Both the position numbers and the translations under genes were made by a program. DNA of 64,000 bases, taken from NCBI RefSeq assembly GCF_024298845.1, contig NZ_CP101156.1, positions 3,224,001 through 3,288,000 of the forward strand. Direction: 5' to 3'. The notes below the pieces were generated by a model. The model saw nothing but the letters and a program-made list of their open reading frames with translations. It searched no databases and was not told the DNA's origin. Below are positions 1 to 8,641 of this stretch, one piece after another (position 1 is the first letter of the stretch; every line of letters begins with the position of its first letter). This stretch comes from Natronosalvus amylolyticus (GTDB lineage Archaea; Halobacteriota; Halobacteria; Halobacteriales; Natrialbaceae).

Positions 1-9
1 CGATTCATC

Positions 10-2073
10 TCAGGCCACCAGTGCCCAGCTTACGAGCGCGATCGTCGTGAGGACGAGTACGTATTTCAGGCCACTCAACAGGTCCGCATCCCGGATATAC
101 CCGCTGATGAACCCCGAGAGGATCGCCTGGAGCGTCACGGCGTGGAAGAACAGAAGCGAGAGCACGTTGATGTCGATATTCTCGCTGAAGTCTGCATCAG
201 CCAACTGGCTCGCCGCCGCCCCGCCGGCATCGACGTCGGCACCCGTATCGAGGTCGGCCATCGTGCCGATAAACTGCGTCTGGAGGATGGCGATGACGGC
301 GAGCAACGTCATGAACGTCATGATGATGATGACGACTTGCATCCGCGTCCGTGACTTCCGTTCGCGTTCGATGTCGTCGTGGTTCTCGCTCGAGCGAGCA
401 GCCGTCCGTAACACGTCCGAAATCTGGTTCGAGGCCTCCTGTGCTTTCGTGACGAGTTTGACCGTCCGGGCCATCCGCGGGATGTGATACTTGTTGTTGA
501 ACTCGACCAGAGCCTCGGAGAGGCTCATTCCGTAGTTGACTTTCGTGTGCATCATCTCGAGTTCGCGGGCGAGTTTGCCGGAGGTCGTCTCGGCGACGGA
601 CTGAAACGACTCGAGAAGCGTGAGTCCGGTTTCGTTCGCACTGGCTAGCTTTCGAAGGTCCTCGGAGAGCGTTTTGACGACAGCGTTTCTGGTATGGACG
701 TTCCACTCCCGAAATACCGAGAGGGGAATAGCGATCATATACAGGGGTACGTAAACGTAGATGAACGTCCCCCAGACGGGGTTCTGTTGCATTCCCGACC
801 AGGAGGTCGGTGCCGAGCCGTTCACCATCGCCGTGGCGACGACCACGAGCGCGGCCGGGACGGTTAGTGCGAGCGTTAACAGCGGATTATCGCGGAAGAA
901 GATGTGCGGCCGTCGCAACACCTCGATCGTCTCGTATGTCCCTTCTCGGTTTTTGATCCGGTCGAAGACTTTGTGCTTGCCCGTGTACTGTTCGACCAAC
1001 CCGAGATTGAGCAATCCCTGCTGGCGTGCGCTTTCGATCCGTTTATCGCTTTTATTCAACGTGAGATAGCCATCCCCTGGCTCGTCGTGTTTGACCGTCG
1101 AGACCAGAACGATAAACCCGACTCCAGTGAGCGGTATCAGTCCGTAGACGGCCAGATACAGGAGTTCGTCGGCAACCTCGGCGTCCGGAACCATCTGCAT
1201 AATGACCATAATAATGATCAAAAGCAAGGGGAAAAGCGAGAGCGTCATGTACATCTCGCCGAACAGCTCGAGGGTCTCGAGGGTGAGCTCCTGTTCCTGT
1301 TTGGCCGTCCGCATGTGCTTTTCTTTCTTGTCTTCGAGGAAGCTCTCCATGTCACCACCGCTGTTGACGATGGAGAGCATGTCAGTCAGAAACTGTGAGA
1401 GTTCGTCACTCGGCGTCTCGATGGCCTGGTTTCGGATCGCCGTTTTGTAGTCGACGTCGAAGTACTCCGTTTCCTGGACGATGCTCTGGAACTCCTTTGC
1501 GACTTCTCCGTAGGTGTCGTCGGCTTCGGCCATCGCCTCGAGAATCTCGAGTTGGTTCATCCCGCCGACGGAGAGCGCGTACATAAACGAGACGGAGTCG
1601 GTCAAGAGCATGTTGATCTCTCGTTTTCTGGCCGACGCCCTGGAGTATGGAATCGCGACCAGTGTGCCGAACCCGAACGCAAACCCGAGCGATCCAAAGA
1701 ATAGGCCTGTTGCCAGAACTAACGCGGGAATTCTGGTCAGTTCGATGAACTCGAGTACCGCCTGGCTCTGGACGGGGAACCCGAGGATGGTGTCGACCTG
1801 AATAACACCGGTTGCAAAGAGCCCGTAGCCAAGCATCAGGCCGATCAACCAGAGAAAGAGCCCGGTAATACAGCCGATACCGAGCGACCGGGACAGGTAC
1901 ATCTCGACCGTATCGGTCATTCGAGCCTGGGCCAGTTTCAACTCGATATCTTTGACGAACTGCCCGTCTTCGCTGAACAAGCGCTCGTACAGGGGGTAAA
2001 ACGCATCACCGAGAAAGTCGGAACTCGTCGTCACCCCTCCCTGATCGCCGGAGCCACCCGTCTGTAAACTCAT
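10..2073 (-). CDS. pilC: Type IV pilus-type membrane platform protein (T2SS GspF / PilC-like)
   Basis: 687 aa. Integral-membrane platform of an archaeal type IV pilus-like machine, expected to sit under the pilus and couple ATPase motion to pilin insertion. Several hydrophobic segments are visible around residues 65-135, 275-330, 395-450 and 570-685, with two cytoplasmic GspF-type regions; the second (about 470-570) contains the helical run LARELEMMHTKV. The start ATG overlaps the stop of the ATPase gene by 4 bp (ATGA), so the two are translationally coupled. At 687 aa it is longer than most haloarchaeal FlaJ/ArlJ archaellum platforms (about 560-580 aa, from memory), so I favour the adhesion-pilus PilC class over ArlJ. 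No pilin or archaellin gene is in view, so the substrate is unknown. Confidence 0.82.
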   Translation of the reverse strand: MSLQTGGSGDQGGVTTSSDFLGDAFYPLYERLFSEDGQFVKDIELKLAQARMTDTVEMYLSRSLGIGCITGLFLWLIGLMLGYGLFATGVIQVDTILGFPVQSQAVLEFIELTRIPALVLATGLFFGSLGFAFGFGTLVAIPYSRASARKREINMLLTDSVSFMYALSVGGMNQLEILEAMAEADDTYGEVAKEFQSIVQETEYFDVDYKTAIRNQAIETPSDELSQFLTDMLSIVNSGGDMESFLEDKKEKHMRTAKQEQELTLETLELFGEMYMTLSLFPLLLIIIMVIMQMVPDAEVADELLYLAVYGLIPLTGVGFIVLVSTVKHDEPGDGYLTLNKSDKRIESARQQGLLNLGLVEQYTGKHKVFDRIKNREGTYETIEVLRRPHIFFRDNPLLTLALTVPAALVVVATAMVNGSAPTSWSGMQQNPVWGTFIYVYVPLYMIAIPLSVFREWNVHTRNAVVKTLSEDLRKLASANETGLTLLESFQSVAETTSGKLARELEMMHTKVNYGMSLSEALVEFNNKYHIPRMARTVKLVTKAQEASNQISDVLRTAARSSENHDDIERERKSRTRMQVVIIIMTFMTLLAVIAILQTQFIGTMADLDTGADVDAGGAAASQLADADFSENIDINVLSLLFFHAVTLQAILSGFISGYIRDADLLSGLKYVLVLTTIALVSWALVA

Positions 2074-5000
2074 GTGTCGTCCTCCGACTCGTCGTCACTC
2101 GCTGTCTCACTGAACAGTGAGCCTTCGGAATCGGCATCCGAGAACGTCTCCGCATCATCGTCGCTGAAGATGGACGACCCCTCCTCGTTGGTCCCATCCG
2201 ATTTCTCGCTCGGTTCGTCACCCGTTGACTCGTCGTCACTGAAAATCGACCCAGCGGAGTCATCGAATAACGAGTCTTCGTCCGCGCTCGAGGGTGCAGG
2301 CTCCGTCGAAGCCGACTCGGTTGTCTTCGAATCGGATCCAAAGATCGCATCGAGGTCCCGATCGGGGAACATCTCATCGAAATCGGACGTGTCCGGCCCT
2401 GCATTCAGTGAGCCTGCCGCTTCTTGCCCATCGAACGCTGTATCTTCGGCCGGCCGTCCGGGCGTTTCATCACCAGTAGCATCGGCCTGCTCGAGGGTTT
2501 CGAGCGTCGAGTCCATGTTCGAGAACAGTCCCTCGAGGGTACCGTCATCTTCGCCGTCCTGTTTGCCTTCCGGTTGTGGTGGCGCGTCGTTTGAACTTGC
2601 GGAAGGCGTCGGCTCGGTATCGGCTTGAGATGTCGCTGGTGACTTATCCAACTGTGGCGTCTCGGGGGTTGTGGCTGGTGAATCAGCCGCTTGTCCTGTC
2701 GGTGACTCGGGGTCGTCACCAATCGGTTCTCCACCAGTGTCGGCGTTTGCCGCTGCCCCACCAGTGTCGGCGTTTGCCGCCGCTTCGAGTGCGGGGCGTG
2801 TCTGGTCATCAACTGGTTGGCTGTCGGCTGGCTCCGCATCTGCACCCGAGGCCTCCGCCGGTTGGCCTTCCTGATCGCCTACGCCGAAATCGTCATCCTC
2901 CTCGAGCCAGGCCGGTCCGTCTCCGGATTCGAATGAAGACTCGGCCGATCCGTCGCCGAGATCCCAGGCGTCACCTGTAACGGATTCATCGACTTCGCCC
3001 CCGAAGTCGAAGTCGTCGACGTCAGCTCGATCGACCTCGATCGGTTCGGCCGATTCGACGTCACCCAGTGCGGACGAGAGGCCGGGCGTCGATTGTCCCC
3101 TATATTCGTCGAACAGGGATTCTTCAGCCCGCTCGAGGATGTCCATCGAGAGATTGTACGTCTCGCTCGTCGAGTCCGGTCGGGGGACCAGTTCCTCCTT
3201 TTCGGGGTCGACGTCGATGAGGACGCTCTCCATCTCCCGCAGGTCTTCCAGACTCGCCTCGAGTTGGCCGTTCGCGATCAGGGTCAAGATTGTATCGGGA
3301 TCGTTGATGAACGCCTGGACGGTCGCGGCCACCTGTGCGTAGGTGTTGAGATCATTTTTGATCAGGTATGCGAGTATCGCCTGGCGTTTGAACAGTTCTT
3401 TCTCGAGTTTTTCGTGGTTCCATCCGCGGTCGAACTGGATCTCCTGGAGGGTGTTCGAATCCCCCATCTTCAGGTACTCGTCCGTTTCCGCCTGCCACTG
3501 GTAGACGTCCTGTACGTTGATCTCGTCGTGTTCGGCTTCGTAGTGGTTGATCTCGGTCAGAGACTTGTTACGACGCACTTTCTGTCCCTGGACACGGGTC
3601 TGTGTCTGAATCGACACCAGATCGAGCGCCGTAAACATCGTCTTCGAGACGTTGATCGGGTCGGTGGTAAACCGCTTCAACACCTCGTCTACGGAGTCGG
3701 CGTGGAACGTCGTGTACGTCGTGTGCCCCGTCGACATCACCTGGAAGAGTGTTCGTCCTTCCTCACCACGGATCTCACCCATCACGATGTAGTCAGGGCG
3801 TTGACGCAGTGCGGCCTCGAGCAAATCGAACTCGTCGACGTCACCTTGATCGTCGTCAGAAAACGAAGGTCGAGTGACCGACGCGATCCAGTTTCGCTGT
3901 GGTAACTCGACCTCTCGCGTGTCCTCGATGGAGACGATCTTGGTGTTGCTTGGAATGAACAGGGAGACGGCGTTCAGGCTCGTCGTCTTCCCCGAAGCCG
4001 TCCCGCCAGCGAAGATGAGGCTCTTGTGGTTCTCGATGGAGAGCCAGAGGAAGGCCATCTCGTCCAGGCTGAACGTGTTCCAGTTGATGAGGTCGATCGG
4101 AGTGAACGGGACGTCCTTGAACTGACGGATGGTGTAATTTGTCCCGTGGTCTGAGACTTCCTTCCCGAGTGTTAGCTGGGCACGGGAGCCATCCGGGAGG
4201 GTTGCGTCCACTTGCGGGAGTCGCTTACTGATCCCTTTACCGGATCGCTGGGCGAGTTTTACGACGAAGTCGTCGAGTTCGTCCTCACCGTGGTAGATAT
4301 TCGAAATGATCTGTTCGTATCCAGAGTGATAGACGAACACCGGCGAGTGGTACCCGTCACAGGAGATGTCCTCGACGTTGATGTCGTGTTTGATCGGGTC
4401 TATGCGTTCGTACCCCAGGAAGTTACGTTTGAGCTGATAGAGCAGTTTTTCGACCTGATACTCACTCAGTGTGTCGGCGTCGTCGGCCAGTACGGCCGGT
4501 TCGGGTCTGGCTTCGATGCCATCTAACTGGATGGGGCCGTCTTCGTCTTCGACTTCCTCGTCGTCGTCCAGCAATGTCCGCAGAGACTCGATGAACCCTT
4601 TTTTGGTCTTTCCGCCCGACTTCTTGAAGAGATCGTATCGTTTGAGCAATCGTCGAGTTTCCTCTTCGATAACTTCCCGTCGTCCCTCCTCGTTGGCCTT
4701 GTGTTTGAGGCCGTCGTCAGAGTACTTGATCGCCGTTCGAAGCTTTCCGGAGAGGAAATCTTGTAGATCCGTTTCGATTTCGTTGAGATACGGTTCGACG
4801 GCGTAGTACTTTTTCTCGTTTTCTTTCTCCGAGTGGAAGATGATGACGAACGCATAGGGTTTATTTACCCAGTAGCGTTCGACCTCGCGGAAATGGAGCT
4901 TTTTCTGCATCGGAACGGCTTTCTCGAGGTCGTATCGGTTCGAGACAGTCGTTCCACCGTCTTCGGTCGAAAAAAACTCGTCCTCGTCGATGTCTTCGCT

Positions 5001-5612
5001 GACGTTGACCGTTCGTTCCTCGATGATGTCGTCGAGTTCCATCGCTGCGGCGCCACCCGCATGCAGTCTATTTCGCACGTCATCCGGCTCGAACCCGAGT
5101 GCTTCCTCCTCGTCGAATCGGTCCACTGTCCCCTCCTTGGTTCGTGGCCGGCTGCCGTCGTCGTCGTAGTAATACTCCCATTTGTAGTGTTCCCAGGTAT
5201 AGACGTCTTTGACGACCGGTGTCGTCTCGGGGTCGACGTACTCGAGAAACGCGTCGTTGAGCACGTTCGCGTTCGGGACGAACGTCTGTGCGAGTAGCGA
5301 AGGGAGTTCATCCGGGTGATAGCCAAGAAACGCCTCGGGATCGAACTCGACGCGGTTCCAGTCGTCGCCGCTCGGGACGGTCGCGCCCGTTTCGTCCGTA
5401 TCCAGGCCAAGCTGGTCGTCAGGTCCGCTCGTTCCGTGAGGATAGAGAAGCGATATCTCGTCGTCGTACCCGTACTCAGCCATGAGATCAGCCCAGGTGT
5501 ACGCGCCGACTCGAACGTCAGCTCCGGCTGCTGTTTCGTCGGATGCCGCCGCTGACGTCCCCGCTTCAGCATAGTCTGCGGGGTCGGATTGGTCGCCCTC
5601 GTCAATAGCCAT
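2070..5612 (-). CDS. pilB: Type IV pilus-type secretion ATPase (PilB-like) with long acidic C-terminal tail
   Basis: 1180 aa. Hexameric GspE/VirB11-family ATPase that would power pilus assembly at the cytoplasmic membrane face. Residues 1-480 hold the N-terminal domains. Walker A is AGGTASGKTT (K542), followed by the Asp box EDTREVELPQ and Walker B region YIVMGEIRGEEGRT near 610. The conserved core ends near residue 810; residues about 830-1180 are a low-complexity tail rich in Asp, Glu, Ser and Thr, with a small internal repeat around ADTGGAAAN. FlaI/ArlI proteins are about 550-600 aa, so this tail is unusual and supports a PilB-type rather than archaellum assignment. The ATG is preceded at 5 nt by a perfect GGAGGT, so this message probably has a leader. 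Overlaps pilC by 4 bp. Confidence 0.85.
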   Translation of the reverse strand: MAIDEGDQSDPADYAEAGTSAAASDETAAGADVRVGAYTWADLMAEYGYDDEISLLYPHGTSGPDDQLGLDTDETGATVPSGDDWNRVEFDPEAFLGYHPDELPSLLAQTFVPNANVLNDAFLEYVDPETTPVVKDVYTWEHYKWEYYYDDDGSRPRTKEGTVDRFDEEEALGFEPDDVRNRLHAGGAAAMELDDIIEERTVNVSEDIDEDEFFSTEDGGTTVSNRYDLEKAVPMQKKLHFREVERYWVNKPYAFVIIFHSEKENEKKYYAVEPYLNEIETDLQDFLSGKLRTAIKYSDDGLKHKANEEGRREVIEEETRRLLKRYDLFKKSGGKTKKGFIESLRTLLDDDEEVEDEDGPIQLDGIEARPEPAVLADDADTLSEYQVEKLLYQLKRNFLGYERIDPIKHDINVEDISCDGYHSPVFVYHSGYEQIISNIYHGEDELDDFVVKLAQRSGKGISKRLPQVDATLPDGSRAQLTLGKEVSDHGTNYTIRQFKDVPFTPIDLINWNTFSLDEMAFLWLSIENHKSLIFAGGTASGKTTSLNAVSLFIPSNTKIVSIEDTREVELPQRNWIASVTRPSFSDDDQGDVDEFDLLEAALRQRPDYIVMGEIRGEEGRTLFQVMSTGHTTYTTFHADSVDEVLKRFTTDPINVSKTMFTALDLVSIQTQTRVQGQKVRRNKSLTEINHYEAEHDEINVQDVYQWQAETDEYLKMGDSNTLQEIQFDRGWNHEKLEKELFKRQAILAYLIKNDLNTYAQVAATVQAFINDPDTILTLIANGQLEASLEDLREMESVLIDVDPEKEELVPRPDSTSETYNLSMDILERAEESLFDEYRGQSTPGLSSALGDVESAEPIEVDRADVDDFDFGGEVDESVTGDAWDLGDGSAESSFESGDGPAWLEEDDDFGVGDQEGQPAEASGADAEPADSQPVDDQTRPALEAAANADTGGAAANADTGGEPIGDDPESPTGQAADSPATTPETPQLDKSPATSQADTEPTPSASSNDAPPQPEGKQDGEDDGTLEGLFSNMDSTLETLEQADATGDETPGRPAEDTAFDGQEAAGSLNAGPDTSDFDEMFPDRDLDAIFGSDSKTTESASTEPAPSSADEDSLFDDSAGSIFSDDESTGDEPSEKSDGTNEEGSSIFSDDDAETFSDADSEGSLFSETASDDESEDDT

Positions 5613-5617
5613 TACCG

Positions 5618-5623
5618 ACCTCC
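5618..5623 (-). promoter_or_regulatory. Shine-Dalgarno site of the pilB-like gene
   Basis: GGAGGT on the minus strand, 5 nt before the ATG at 5612. It stands out because many genes in this window appear leaderless, and it fixes the start of the long ATPase. Confidence 0.7.
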
Positions 5624-6152
5624 ACTAATTCAGCAGTCAAAAAATTCATGCAGAAATTACCATCTTTGATAATCTCGACCCGCCACGACGGTAGCTCCGT
5701 GTCGACGGTCGATTGATTCGGCTTCATCACACTCTTGCACATCCTTACTCACCCAGGTAGTCGACTATCATTTCTCCCATGATCATTTTTATTTTGTGGT
5801 TTCTATCAAGATACTAACACTGCGGTGAACGTGGCGTCATTTCAACTAGTATCACTCACACGATGACAGATATGTCTCTTTCGGCTGTTCGACTCGAACG
5901 TCTCGTCTGACTTCTTCGTCCGTTCGAACCGACCCCCTTCGCTCGAGATACCGAGCACCGACGAGATTGTGGGCGTCGAAGGTATCGTCGAATTACTCGA
6001 GTGTACAGCTTACGGTGTACTCTTTCACTCAACACTCGGCGGTCGCTACACCGCGACTATATGATGCGTACATGTTGGCGGACGACACGGGAGTGAGCGA
6101 ACGCCCGCGGTCTCGAGCAACGTCGCGCCGAGAAGACGAGTCTCGTGAGTCG

Positions 6153-6177
6153 AACAGGCGAGACGGAATTCGAACCA
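6153..6177 (-). repeat. Partial duplicate of the tRNA-Arg 3' end (T-arm remnant)
   Basis: These 25 bases match 6251-6275, the 3' end of the tRNA plus 2 flanking bases, at all but 3 positions, in the same orientation and exactly 98 bp away. A second, weaker T-arm-like string (GATCCGAACCCGC) lies near 6200-6216. Such 3'-end copies are left by tRNA-targeting integrases or by decay of a duplicated tRNA; no integrase is nearby to decide. Confidence 0.5.
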
Positions 6178-6252
6178 CAGTCGCGGCGAAGCCGCTCCCT
6201 GATCCGAACCCGCTGTGTCGTTTTCACTGCTCACGTGTCGTTCACAGGAAAA

Positions 6253-6325
6253 CGGGCGAGACGGGATTCGAACCCGCGATCAGAAGGTTAGGAACCTTCT
6301 GCCCTCTCCGCTAGGCCACTCGCCC
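6253..6325 (-). tRNA. tRNA-Arg (anticodon CCU)
   Basis: On the minus strand the acceptor arm GGGCGAG pairs with CTCGCCC. The D arm contains GTGGCCTAGCGG, the anticodon stem-loop is GAAGG-TTCCTAA-CCTTC, and the T arm is CGGGTTCGAATCCCG, followed by discriminator G. The loop places CCT at 34-36, reading AGG (Arg). There is no intron and CCA is not encoded. It ends just upstream of tatA's stop, on the same strand. Confidence 0.95.
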
Positions 6326-6335
6326 AGAGAAAAAA

Positions 6336-6641
6336 TTAGTTGGCCTCGGTTTCTTTTTCGGTGTCCGAACTCGACTCTTCGTCGGTAACAGATTCGGTAT
6401 CGACGAACTCGTCGTCTTCTTCCTCGTCGAGGTCGTAATTCCCCGTCTCGCGCATTTCATCCAGTTCCTTTTCCACTTTCTCCTGCCCTTTCTTGAACTC
6501 ACCCATGGCCTCCCCCGTCGAGCGCGCCAGTTTCGGGATTTTGTTCGCCCCGAACAGCAAAATGGCGATGAAAAGGATGATCAGGAGCTCCGGACCCCCG
6601 GGAACGCCGGGGATGACAAGCGGTGCGATTTCGGCTACCAT
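6336..6641 (-). CDS. tatA: Sec-independent (Tat) translocase subunit TatA/E
   Basis: 101 aa. Single-span membrane protein of the twin-arginine translocase, the dominant export route in haloarchaea. One hydrophobic helix at about residues 18-35 (ELLIILFIAILLFG) ends in the family's FG hinge and is followed by an amphipathic helix (NKIPKLARSTGEAMGEFKKG) and an acidic disordered tail. I start at ATG 6641 rather than the in-frame TTG at 6668, because the TTG overlaps a TATA box (6668-6676) placed about 31 bp upstream of the ATG, as in a leaderless transcript. No tatC is in view. The Tat lipoproteins encoded later in the window are likely clients of this pathway. Confidence 0.92.
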   Translation of the reverse strand: MVAEIAPLVIPGVPGGPELLIILFIAILLFGANKIPKLARSTGEAMGEFKKGQEKVEKELDEMRETGNYDLDEEEDDEFVDTESVTDEESSSDTEKETEAN

Positions 6642-6667
6642 CTCTGTGCAAGGATTATCCGCTGGCA

Positions 6668-6676
6668 ATTATAACC
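6668..6676 (-). promoter_or_regulatory. TATA box of tatA
   Basis: GGTTATAAT on the minus strand, centred about 31 bp before the chosen ATG. It decides the tatA start. Confidence 0.6.
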
Positions 6677-6820
6677 TTTTTGGACCGGCAAGTGAACTCC
6701 CAGTTTGGTCTGAATGTGCTCGAGAAGGCCTCTTGCTCGAAATTTCTTCTCGTGGAATAGGCAATGTCGGTGCTCGATGGGAACTCGTTGGTATGACTGG
6801 CAAATTCGCCGACGTTGCCC

Positions 6821-6904
6821 AGTGGTTTCCCAAACCTGCAGTTGTGAGTGAAATCACGCAGTGCGGTTCGCTTTCACTCACCGGTCGACGTTTGGGAAGA
6901 GACT
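6821..6904. repeat. Family-1 hairpin repeat, copy A
   Basis: 84-bp element. The outer arms (TTCCCAAAC near 6827-6835, GTTTGGGAA at 6890-6898) pair, and an inner stem GTGAGTGAAA/TTTCACTCAC pairs across a loop with GTGCGGTTCG. The copy at 22558-22641 has the same length and about 80% identity, and its inner stem changes an A:T pair to G:C, so pairing is preserved. Function unknown; could be a mobile-element end, a small RNA or a protein-binding DNA. Confidence 0.75.
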
Positions 6905-6906
6905 AC

Positions 6907-6983
6907 AGTAGCTATTGAAACGCATTTTACACCTAACGCAAGACTGCGTCGCGATAGGTGTGTAAACCGTTCCAATAGCTACT
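6907..6983. repeat. Family-2 hairpin repeat, copy A
   Basis: 77-bp element bounded by perfect 11-bp inverted arms AGTAGCTATTG and CAATAGCTACT, with an inner pairing around TACACCTA/TAGGTGTGTA. A related element with the same architecture but different outer-arm sequence lies at 32300-32375. Confidence 0.7.
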
Positions 6984-7145
6984 ATCGCGCTGTGAACTGC
7001 GCCTGAGCACTCCGTCAAGCGTTGACGTGTAAACCGAACCCATCGGTTCGGCTTCCATGCGCAGGCTCGACGAACCACTGAGGGAACCACCTGTGACTTT
7101 CTCTAAAACGAAACGGTCATGCTTGTCCTACCGAAGACCAAAGCG

Positions 7146-7625
7146 ATGGTAGACGTAGGCGACATTGCGCCCGACTTTACTGCACCGCTCACAACAGGTG
7201 ACATCGAATCGATCACGCTTTCGGACCGACTCGAGGCAGAAGCTCCGGTGGTCCTCGCGTTTTTCCCCGGCGCGTTCACTGGGGTTTGTACGACCGAAAT
7301 GTGTACGTTCCAGGACCGACTCTCCGCCTTCGAGGCAGTCGATGCGACCGTTTACGGTGTCAGCGTCGATTCCCCGTTCTCGCTCAAGGAGTTCCGTTCG
7401 CAGAACGACCTCAGCTTTGACCTGGTAAGCGATTTCGAGAAGGAAATAATCGACCAGTACGGCGTCCGGATGGACTTTGAAGAACTTGGTGTCTACGGCG
7501 TTGCCAAACGGTCGGTGTTCGTTGTCGAAGCGGACGGAACGATCAGTTACGCGTGGGTGAGCGATGATCCGGGCGTCGAACCCGATTACGACGAAATCGA
7601 GGCTGCTGTCGACACTGGAAACTGA
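7146..7625 (+). CDS. Peroxiredoxin (AhpC/TSA, Bcp-like)
   Basis: 159 aa. Thiol peroxidase reducing H2O2 and organic hydroperoxides in the cytoplasm. The thioredoxin-fold start is followed by the peroxidatic site FFPGAFTGVCTTEMC (first Cys peroxidatic, second Cys four residues on), and later by GVAKRSVFVVEADG. Length is normal for the family. I chose ATG 7146 (MVDVGDIAPDF) because homologues begin there; an upstream in-frame ATG at 7119 would add nine residues without family support. Flanked upstream by the hairpin-rich gap; no reductase gene is adjacent. Confidence 0.93.
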   Translation: MVDVGDIAPDFTAPLTTGDIESITLSDRLEAEAPVVLAFFPGAFTGVCTTEMCTFQDRLSAFEAVDATVYGVSVDSPFSLKEFRSQNDLSFDLVSDFEKEIIDQYGVRMDFEELGVYGVAKRSVFVVEADGTISYAWVSDDPGVEPDYDEIEAAVDTGN

Positions 7626-7766
7626 TTGGTCGTCGCTAAAATTCGAACGACACGACGCCCGCTCGAGGTTTTGCACACGTTCGAAACCTGGTGCGTGCAT
7701 CGGTCGCCGTTTCCCTTTCGAACGACGGACGGAGGGCTTTTTTGTATCCCCGCCGAGTTCAAGCGT

Positions 7767-8600
7767 ATGAGCGATAGTGAACAGCCAGAGCAGCCGATCG
7801 GCGAGGCGGGTGACCGTCGGGTGTACGATCCGGACAACGAGCACCACTTTCCCGACGAGAAGGTAAACGCCGTCCTCGAGTGGCTCGATGGCGACGAGGA
7901 GGTACAGACCTATCTCAGAGCCCAGAACGTCAATGCTGTCGACCGAAAACGCTACAACGATCACGGCGCAAAACACATCGAAATCGTCCGCAATCGGGCG
8001 CTGTGTCTCTACGATCTGTTGAAAGCCGGAAACGTCGAGTTCAATGGGGCGAACCAACAGGGTCTCGAGGAGGCTGACGAGGCGGTGATCGTCGCGCTGG
8101 CGGCGACCTTACACGACGTGGGCCACGTGGTCCATCGCGACCAGCACGCGTACTACTCGATTCCGCTCGCTGCGGACTTACTAGACAAGATTCTGCCCGA
8201 ATTTTACGACGTCTCCGACAGCGTTCGTGTCAAAGGTGAGGTGCTACACGCGATTTTGTGCCACCACACGGCGGAGACGCCGCTGACGACTGAGGCCGGT
8301 GTCATTCGAGTCGCTGACGCACTCGATATGGAACGCGGGCGTTCACGCATCCCGTACGAACAGGGTGGCCGCGGAATCAACACGCTCTCGAGTCAAGCGA
8401 TCGACCGCGTCTCGCTTCACGAGGGCGAAGGGACGCCGGTGATGGTCGAAATCGCGATGACCAACGCCGCAGGGGTCTATCAGGTGGACAATCTGCTCAA
8501 GGCGAAACTCAACGGCTCGGGTCTCGAGGACCTGATTCGCATCGTCGCGGTCAACACGAACGAGAAACGCGAACAACTGGTCGAGCGAATCGAACTGTAG
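7767..8600 (+). CDS. HD-domain metal-dependent phosphohydrolase
   Basis: 277 aa. The HD signature is visible: a first His in AKHIEIVRN, the HD pair in AATLHDVGH, further His residues in HAILCHHTAE, and a distal Asp in RVADALDMERGR. The family hydrolyses phosphomono- or phosphodiesters, often nucleotides; the substrate here is unknown. The C-terminal third (about 205-277) is a small alpha/beta domain after the HD core, usual in archaeal members. Start ATG 7767 follows a T-rich TATA-like stretch near 7737-7746; the frame stays open upstream but lacks haloarchaeal protein character there. Confidence 0.85.
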   Translation: MSDSEQPEQPIGEAGDRRVYDPDNEHHFPDEKVNAVLEWLDGDEEVQTYLRAQNVNAVDRKRYNDHGAKHIEIVRNRALCLYDLLKAGNVEFNGANQQGLEEADEAVIVALAATLHDVGHVVHRDQHAYYSIPLAADLLDKILPEFYDVSDSVRVKGEVLHAILCHHTAETPLTTEAGVIRVADALDMERGRSRIPYEQGGRGINTLSSQAIDRVSLHEGEGTPVMVEIAMTNAAGVYQVDNLLKAKLNGSGLEDLIRIVAVNTNEKREQLVERIEL

Positions 8601-8641
8601 GGACCACACGTTTCAAGCCCTTCGCTTCCCCCCTCTCGAGT

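Larger units (their letters stand above)
5613..6252. other. 640-bp intergenic region between pilB and tRNA-Arg
   Basis: No convincing gene. Positions about 5770-5830 are AT-rich and could hold the pilB promoter. The right third carries tRNA T-arm-like remnants (see 6153-6177). A 115-codon plus-strand frame running through the region and into the tRNA is rejected: its last 20 residues are simply the antisense translation of the tRNA. Confidence 0.6.
6642..7145. other. 504-bp intergenic region with stacked hairpins
   Basis: Non-coding region between divergently oriented tatA and the peroxiredoxin gene. It contains the tatA promoter, a family-1 hairpin (6821-6904), a family-2 hairpin starting 2 nt later (6907-6983), and two short hairpins: GTCAA/TTGAC at 7015-7027 and CCGAACC/GGTTCGG at 7034-7051. 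A TATA-like TCTAAAA near 7101-7107 probably serves the peroxiredoxin. I see no ORF with haloarchaeal codon use. Confidence 0.6.

Noticed and set aside
10-5612. Archaellum ArlI/ArlJ assignment
   Set aside because: The nearby chemotaxis genes make it tempting, but both proteins are longer than archaellum versions and the ATPase has a pilus-type core and tail; no archaellin genes are adjacent.
5967-6314. 115-codon plus-strand frame ending in TGETGFEPAIRRLGTF
   Set aside because: The end is the antisense of tRNA-Arg; this is a well-known annotation artefact, and the rest lacks codon bias.
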